DNA from: Clostridia bacterium
GTDB taxonomy: Bacteria; Bacillota_A; Clostridia; Oscillospirales; CAG-272
DNA length: 9,116 bases
Assembly (NCBI GenBank): GCA_017547395.1
Contig: JAFYPS010000224.1
Location: 1 to 9,116 of the forward strand
Reading direction: 5' to 3'
Shown one piece after another: positions 5,562-9,116 of this stretch. The notes under the pieces were generated by a model. The model did no database searches. It had not been told where the DNA came from and worked only from the letters and a program-made list of their open reading frames with translations. Within the stretch, counting starts at the first letter, position 1, and each line of letters starts with the position of its first letter. The position numbers and the translations under genes were made by a program.

Positions 5562-8198
5562 TTATTTCTTTGCAGCCTTTCTCTGGAAGAACTTGACGGT
5601 TTCTACTATCGGGATAGTGAGTGCCGCAAGTACAATTGCTACTGCATATTCAACAGGAGTTACGGGTGAAAAACCGAATGCTTCTGCAAGGAAAGGAATC
5701 TCGCAAACAAGCGTGGTTGCAACAAGGCTGCCTACTGCGGCAACACCGAGTACCTTGTTAAAGCTGCCGAGTTTGAAGATAGAACCGCGCTGAGAACGCA
5801 TATTGAAGGAGTGGAAAATCTCAGCCATAGACATTGTAAGGAATGCCATTGTCATACCGTGCTCGCTGTCGGTAATTGCCCAGTTACCTGTTTCCATAAA
5901 GTGTCCTACAAAGTAAGAAAGGATGGTAAGTGCGGAAACCATAATGCCCTGATATGCAATGTCAACACCCATACCGCCGGCAAATACACCCTCTCTTGCG
6001 GGACGGGGCTTACGTTTCATAACGCCGGGTTCGGCCTTTTCCATACCGAGTGCAAGCGCGGGGAAACAGTCGGTTACAAGATTTATCCAGAGCAGGTGAA
6101 CGGGTCTTAAAATGGTGAAGCCCATAAGTGTTGTTACAAAAATCGAAATAACCTCACTCATATTGGAGCCGAGGAGGAACTGAATTGCTTTACGTATGTT
6201 ATCGTAAATACGTCTGCCCTCTTCAACTGCACCAACAATTGTAGCAAAGTTATCGTCTGCAAGTACCATATCCGCAACGTTCTTGGTAACGTCGGTACCT
6301 GTAATACCCATACCTACGCCGATATCCGCAGACTTAATGGAAGGAGCGTCGTTTACACCGTCGCCTGTCATCGCGGTAACGTAGCCCGCACCGCGCCAAG
6401 CGTTGACAATTCTCGTCTTATGCTCAGGCTGAACGCGCGCGTAAACACCGATTTCCATAAATACCTTTGCAAACTCTTCGTCGCTCATCTCGGAAAGCTC
6501 ACTGCCTGTGATAGCGCGTCTGCCCTCGGTAAGAATTCCGAGTTCCTTTGCGATTGCAACGGCGGTATCGATATGGTCTCCGGTAATCATAATAGCGCGG
6601 ATACCTGCGCTGTTACATTCTGCGATAGCATCCTTAACCTCAGGACGAACAGGGTCGATCATACCCGTCAGACCTACGAAGCAAAGATCCTCTTCGAGCG
6701 CCTCAGGCTCATAGCTTGCGGGAGCCTCGTCATAAGTACGCATAGCAGCTGCAAGCACACGGAGCGCACGGTCTGCCATCTCCTTGTTTGCAGCGGTAAT
6801 CTCTGCCATCTTGGCATCGGTCATAGGCTTCACTTCGCCGTTTTCTACGTAGGACGTGCAGCGGCGGAGAACCTCGTCGGGTGCGCCCTTGGTGTACTGT
6901 ACAACCGTTCCGTCATTATGAACGGTAGACATCATCTTTCTTCCGCTGTCAAAGGGTGCTTCACCGATACGGGGGGCCTTTACCTTGAGTTCATACTTTT
7001 TGAGACCGAGTTTTGCCGCGTAAGCAACGAGTGCAGCCTCGGTAGGCTCGCCTGTAACGCCGTCGGTTTCGTCAAGCTCTGCATCCGAGCAGAGTGCCAT
7101 TGCGGTTGCAAGAAGATTTTCGTCATCACCGAAATGATCGACAACGGTCATCTTGTTCTGTGTAAGAGTACCGGTCTTATCCGAGCAGATGATCTGCGCG
7201 CATCCGAGAGTTTCAACCGCAGTAAGACGGCGGATAATTGCGCGGCGCTTGGACATATTGGTAACGCCAATAGAAAGAACAACGGTAACTACCATTGCAA
7301 GCCCCTCGGGAATAGCGGCAACGGCAAGCGATACAGCTACCATAAAGGACTCGAGTATTCTCTTGAAAAGTTCAAGTTCGGAGGGACGGATAAGCTGTAC
7401 TGCGAAGATAACAACGCTTATGCCGAGAACAAGATAGGTGAGAATCTTGGAGAGCTGTGCAAGCTTTATCTGAAGGGGGGTCTGTCCCTCGGCAGCGTTT
7501 GCAAGAGCATCAGCAATCTTACCCATTTCGGTTTCCATACCGGTTGCAGTCACAACAAACGCGCCACGGCCGTAAACAACGGTAGAACCCATATAAACCA
7601 TATTCTTGCGGTCGCCGAGCGGAACGTCCTTGGACTCATCGGCAAGATTGATGATTTCGAGCATCTTGTTTACCGGAACGCTTTCACCGGTGAGAGCCGC
7701 TTCCTCAATCTTCATAGAAGCGTTATCGATAATACGTCCGTCTGCAGGAACCGCGTCACCCGCTTCAAGAATAACAACGTCGCCAACTACAAGGTCTTCA
7801 CTCTTTACGATGGTGAGTTTACCGTCGCGAAGTACCTTTGACGTAGCCGCACTCATTTCCTGAAGTGCTTCAATCGCTTTTTCTGCTTTTGACTCCTGAT
7901 AAACGCCGAGAACTGCGTTCATAATTACAACGAACAGAATGATGAAAACGTCAACAAAACCTTCGTTCTCAATAGCCGCGGTTACTCCGCTTATCGCTGC
8001 CGCAATAAGGAGTATGATGATCATTGGGTCTGCGAGCTGCTTGAGAAAACGCTTGATAAGCGAATCTTTTTTAGCCTCTTTAAGCTTGTTCTTACCGTTT
8101 TCGGCAAGGCGCTTTTCAGCTTCTGCGCTCGAAAGACCGCTCTCGGACGAATTTGTCGCTTTAAGCGCTTCGTCTACGGTTTCGGTGTAGAATTTCAT
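5562..8198 (-). CDS. P2-type Ca2+/Mn2+-transporting ATPase, riboswitch controlled
   Basis: An 878-residue P-type ATPase of the SERCA/PMCA-like class, full length for bacterial members. Residues 1-50 are the N-terminal cation-ATPase domain. Predicted membrane helices are near 57-75, 79-100, 253-270, 283-312, 670-694, 698-718, 745-765, 780-798, 814-832 and 848-868. Core motifs: TGES (170-173) in the actuator domain, CSDKTGTLT with phosphorylated D340, KGAPD (437-441) in the nucleotide-binding domain, ITGD (538-541), and TGDGVNDAP (611-619). Ion-binding residues by alignment to SERCA: E298 in PEGL of helix 4, N679 and E682 in helix 5, N706, T709 and D710 in NLVTD of helix 6, and possibly E793 in helix 8, so both cation sites may be intact. 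It exports Ca2+ or Mn2+ from the cytoplasm using ATP. The leader carries a yybP-ykoY Mn2+ riboswitch, which favours Mn2+ efflux as in the Lactococcus YoaB type; Ca2+ transport cannot be excluded. The ATG at 8198 follows AAAGAAAGG at 8 nt. Confidence 0.95.
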   Translation of the reverse strand: MKFYTETVDEALKATNSSESGLSSAEAEKRLAENGKNKLKEAKKDSLIKRFLKQLADPMIIILLIAAAISGVTAAIENEGFVDVFIILFVVIMNAVLGVYQESKAEKAIEALQEMSAATSKVLRDGKLTIVKSEDLVVGDVVILEAGDAVPADGRIIDNASMKIEEAALTGESVPVNKMLEIINLADESKDVPLGDRKNMVYMGSTVVYGRGAFVVTATGMETEMGKIADALANAAEGQTPLQIKLAQLSKILTYLVLGISVVIFAVQLIRPSELELFKRILESFMVAVSLAVAAIPEGLAMVVTVVLSIGVTNMSKRRAIIRRLTAVETLGCAQIICSDKTGTLTQNKMTVVDHFGDDENLLATAMALCSDAELDETDGVTGEPTEAALVAYAAKLGLKKYELKVKAPRIGEAPFDSGRKMMSTVHNDGTVVQYTKGAPDEVLRRCTSYVENGEVKPMTDAKMAEITAANKEMADRALRVLAAAMRTYDEAPASYEPEALEEDLCFVGLTGMIDPVRPEVKDAIAECNSAGIRAIMITGDHIDTAVAIAKELGILTEGRRAITGSELSEMSDEEFAKVFMEIGVYARVQPEHKTRIVNAWRGAGYVTAMTGDGVNDAPSIKSADIGVGMGITGTDVTKNVADMVLADDNFATIVGAVEEGRRIYDNIRKAIQFLLGSNMSEVISIFVTTLMGFTILRPVHLLWINLVTDCFPALALGMEKAEPGVMKRKPRPAREGVFAGGMGVDIAYQGIMVSALTILSYFVGHFMETGNWAITDSEHGMTMAFLTMSMAEIFHSFNMRSQRGSIFKLGSFNKVLGVAAVGSLVATTLVCEIPFLAEAFGFSPVTPVEYAVAIVLAALTIPIVETVKFFQRKAAKK

Positions 8199-8206
8199 AA
8201 CAAAAA

Positions 8207-8215
8207 CCTTTCTTT
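8207..8215 (-). promoter_or_regulatory. Ribosome binding site of the ATPase gene
   Basis: AAAGAAAGG on the minus strand ends 8 nt before the ATG at 8198. It lies downstream of the riboswitch terminator, so control appears to be transcriptional rather than by occlusion of this site. Confidence 0.65.
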
Positions 8216-8241
8216 TATATAATTATATTTTTGTTTTCAAC

Positions 8242-8282
8242 AAAAAAGACTCACGGATAGGATTAGCCTATCCATGAGTCTT
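8242..8282 (-). terminator. Riboswitch-controlled attenuator terminator
   Basis: On the minus strand a 16-bp stem (8282-8267 with 8261-8246, one G·U pair, 5-nt loop) is followed by six U. It stands in the leader between promoter and start codon, not after a gene. Its 5' half includes 8272-8278, which is also the 3' strand of the aptamer P1 helix, so the two structures are mutually exclusive. Ligand-stabilised P1 would block the terminator and turn the ATPase on. Confidence 0.92.
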
Positions 8283-8360
8283 GCCATTTATTTCAAGTCA
8301 GATGCACAGCACCGGTTGTTGAAACTTGAAAACGCTTTCGCGCTGACTACTCCCTCACGG
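8272..8360 (-). ncRNA. yybP-ykoY (manganese) riboswitch aptamer
   Basis: The minus-strand leader carries the hallmarks of the yybP-ykoY class: GAGGGAGUAG (8356-8347) after the P1 5' strand CCGUGAG (8360-8354), a P2-like hairpin capped by GAAA (8344-8331), a P3 helix of 8 bp (UUUCAAGU 8331-8324 with ACUUGAAA 8298-8291) enclosing the conserved-type CCGGUGCU (8315-8308), then GGCAAGA (8285-8279) and the P1 3' strand CUCAUGG (8278-8272). The family binds Mn2+ between the two adjacent loops and usually activates Mn2+-efflux genes. P1 shares bases with the terminator stem, giving a transcriptional ON switch. Identification rests on motif recognition and hand-folded pairing. Confidence 0.9.
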
Positions 8361-8368
8361 GTGAAAAG

Positions 8369-8397
8369 ATTATAACACGGAAATTTTTGCTTGTCAA
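8369..8397 (-). promoter_or_regulatory. Consensus sigma-A promoter of the riboswitch-ATPase unit
   Basis: TTGACA (8397-8392), a 17-bp spacer and TGT then TATAAT (8374-8369) match the consensus perfectly, including an extended -10. The predicted start near 8362 places the 5' end of the RNA right at P1 of the aptamer. The -35 lies only about 16 nt beyond the stop codon of the preceding GH43 gene. Confidence 0.92.
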
Positions 8398-8412
8398 GCG
8401 GGATTTATAAGT

Positions 8413-9116
8413 TTATTTTTTATCAATGAACTCAACCTCGCTGAGTATTGCGTATCCTCTCTCCGGGTCAACGTGAACCACTATCTTCAACTCCTCGACA
8501 AGAACTCCGCTTGGAAGTTTGTCAAGAACAAACACCGCGGGATCGTTTCCACGCGCGTTGAACTTTACGTCCTTAATAGTGTATTCACCGTTAATTATAA
8601 TATCCGCTGAATGCTTGTACGTATCGTAATAAGAGGGATATACCCATACGCTGTAGAGAGAAGTAGGTTTGTCAAATTTTATGCTGATGCTTCCGCCCTC
8701 GGAAAGAGTCAGAATATCGGTCATACCTGCATACGCTATCTTATCGAATACGTTTTCCACAGCGGAACTGCGCTTATTCATATTGCTGAGCCCGTCAGCA
8801 GAGTAAGTAAAGCAATCTTCAACGCGAACAAATCCGTTAATTCCCGAGGGAAGAGGTCTCTTGTTCTCGCTCGGTCCGTCAACCGCAAGCGTACCGTCGG
8901 GGTTAAATACAAGTCGGTCTATCGCGAGACTGCGTCCGTTATCGGTATTCGGAGGAACTGTGTGAACGTGATACGCAATGTAAATCTCTCCGTTTTCGGG
9001 TGAACGGAAATAGTTGCAGTGGCCGGGACCGGTCACCGTGCTTCCGTTACCAACGATAATTCTGGTGTTTTCGGCCTTGTCAAAGAATCTAAGCGGAGTG
9101 TCGCTTGTAGCGTAGC
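8413..9116 (-). CDS. GH43-like glycosidase, C-terminal part with discoidin-like domain (partial)
   Basis: The frame is open from the window edge to TAA at 8415-8413, giving 233 visible residues; the start and catalytic residues lie outside. Visible residues 24-100 match the last propeller blade of GH43 enzymes: VTGPGHCNYF (27-36) followed by YIAYHVH (45-51) corresponds to the conserved 'GPGH..F.....YIVYH' region. Residues 101-233 form a beta-rich domain ending in ILSEVEFID, which resembles the end of F5/8-type (discoidin) carbohydrate-binding domains. The protein is therefore probably a glycan-degrading enzyme, likely secreted, but signal peptide, substrate and activity cannot be judged. A GTG at 9036 is internal to the GH43 domain and is not a real start. 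No terminator is visible between its stop and the ATPase promoter, so read-through into the riboswitch is possible. Confidence 0.85.
   Translation of the reverse strand, partial: YATSDTPLRFFDKAENTRIIVGNGSTVTGPGHCNYFRSPENGEIYIAYHVHTVPPNTDNGRSLAIDRLVFNPDGTLAVDGPSENKRPLPSGINGFVRVEDCFTYSADGLSNMNKRSSAVENVFDKIAYAGMTDILTLSEGGSISIKFDKPTSLYSVWVYPSYYDTYKHSADIIINGEYTIKDVKFNARGNDPAVFVLDKLPSGVLVEELKIVVHVDPERGYAILSEVEFIDKK

Noticed and set aside
6420..7841. Long plus-strand open frame (473 codons) opposite the ATPase gene
   Set aside because: It is entirely antisense to a protein with all P-type ATPase motifs, has a Cys/His/Asn-rich unnatural composition and no family signature; it is a shadow of the real frame's codon bias.
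8246..8282. Hairpin read as the terminator of the partial GH43 gene
   Set aside because: It lies downstream of a consensus promoter and shares bases with the aptamer P1 helix, so its main role is attenuation of the ATPase; any role for the upstream gene is secondary.
8413..9036. Complete small gene starting at GTG 9036
   Set aside because: The frame stays open to the window edge and the GTG lies inside the conserved GPGH blade of GH43, so the gene is a truncated 3' end rather than a separate small protein.

Overview
The window looks like chromosomal DNA from a fermentative, polysaccharide-degrading anaerobic Clostridia-type bacterium (an Oscillospiraceae- or Lachnospiraceae-like gut organism would fit). 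This is inferred from the Clostridia-style 'copper amine oxidase N-terminal' stalk repeats on a secreted glycoside hydrolase, strong AGGAGG-like ribosome binding sites, A+T-rich intergenic spacers with strong sigma-A promoters, and compact hairpin-plus-U-run terminators. No rRNA, tRNA, CRISPR array, transposase or phage gene was seen.

Nearly everything is encoded on the minus strand, so the window reads right to left. (1) 9116-8413: the 3' end of a gene for a GH43-like glycosidase with a discoidin-like C-terminal domain; its start lies outside the window. (2) 8397-8242: a consensus sigma-A promoter, then a yybP-ykoY (manganese) riboswitch whose P1 helix overlaps an intrinsic terminator. (3) 8198-5562: a complete P2-type Ca2+/Mn2+ ATPase controlled by that riboswitch and closed by its own terminator. 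(4) 5494-5325: an A+T-rich promoter region with two operator-like palindromes 20 bp apart. (5) 5324-1824: a 1166-residue secreted modular protein with a signal peptide, two beta-helix-like segments, a GH43 five-bladed propeller and two stalk repeats, followed by a terminator. (6) 1823-1425: a non-coding gap holding a composite inverted-repeat element and the promoter of the next gene. (7) 1424-156: a cytosolic metallo-beta-lactamase-fold hydrolase. (8) 140-93: a perfect 48-bp palindrome that acts as its terminator and probably also ends a convergent plus-strand gene whose last codons occupy 1-75.

These are separate transcription units rather than one operon: each complete gene has its own promoter-like sequence and terminator. 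The two GH43-type proteins suggest breakdown of plant or host pentose-containing glycans outside the cell, while the ATPase is a housekeeping metal-efflux unit inserted between them. The best supported regulatory story is the manganese-sensing riboswitch driving an ATPase that would otherwise be annotated only as a calcium pump. I found no evidence for an entirely new biological system; the least explained signals are the paired palindromes in front of the large glycosidase and the composite repeat at 1591-1741.
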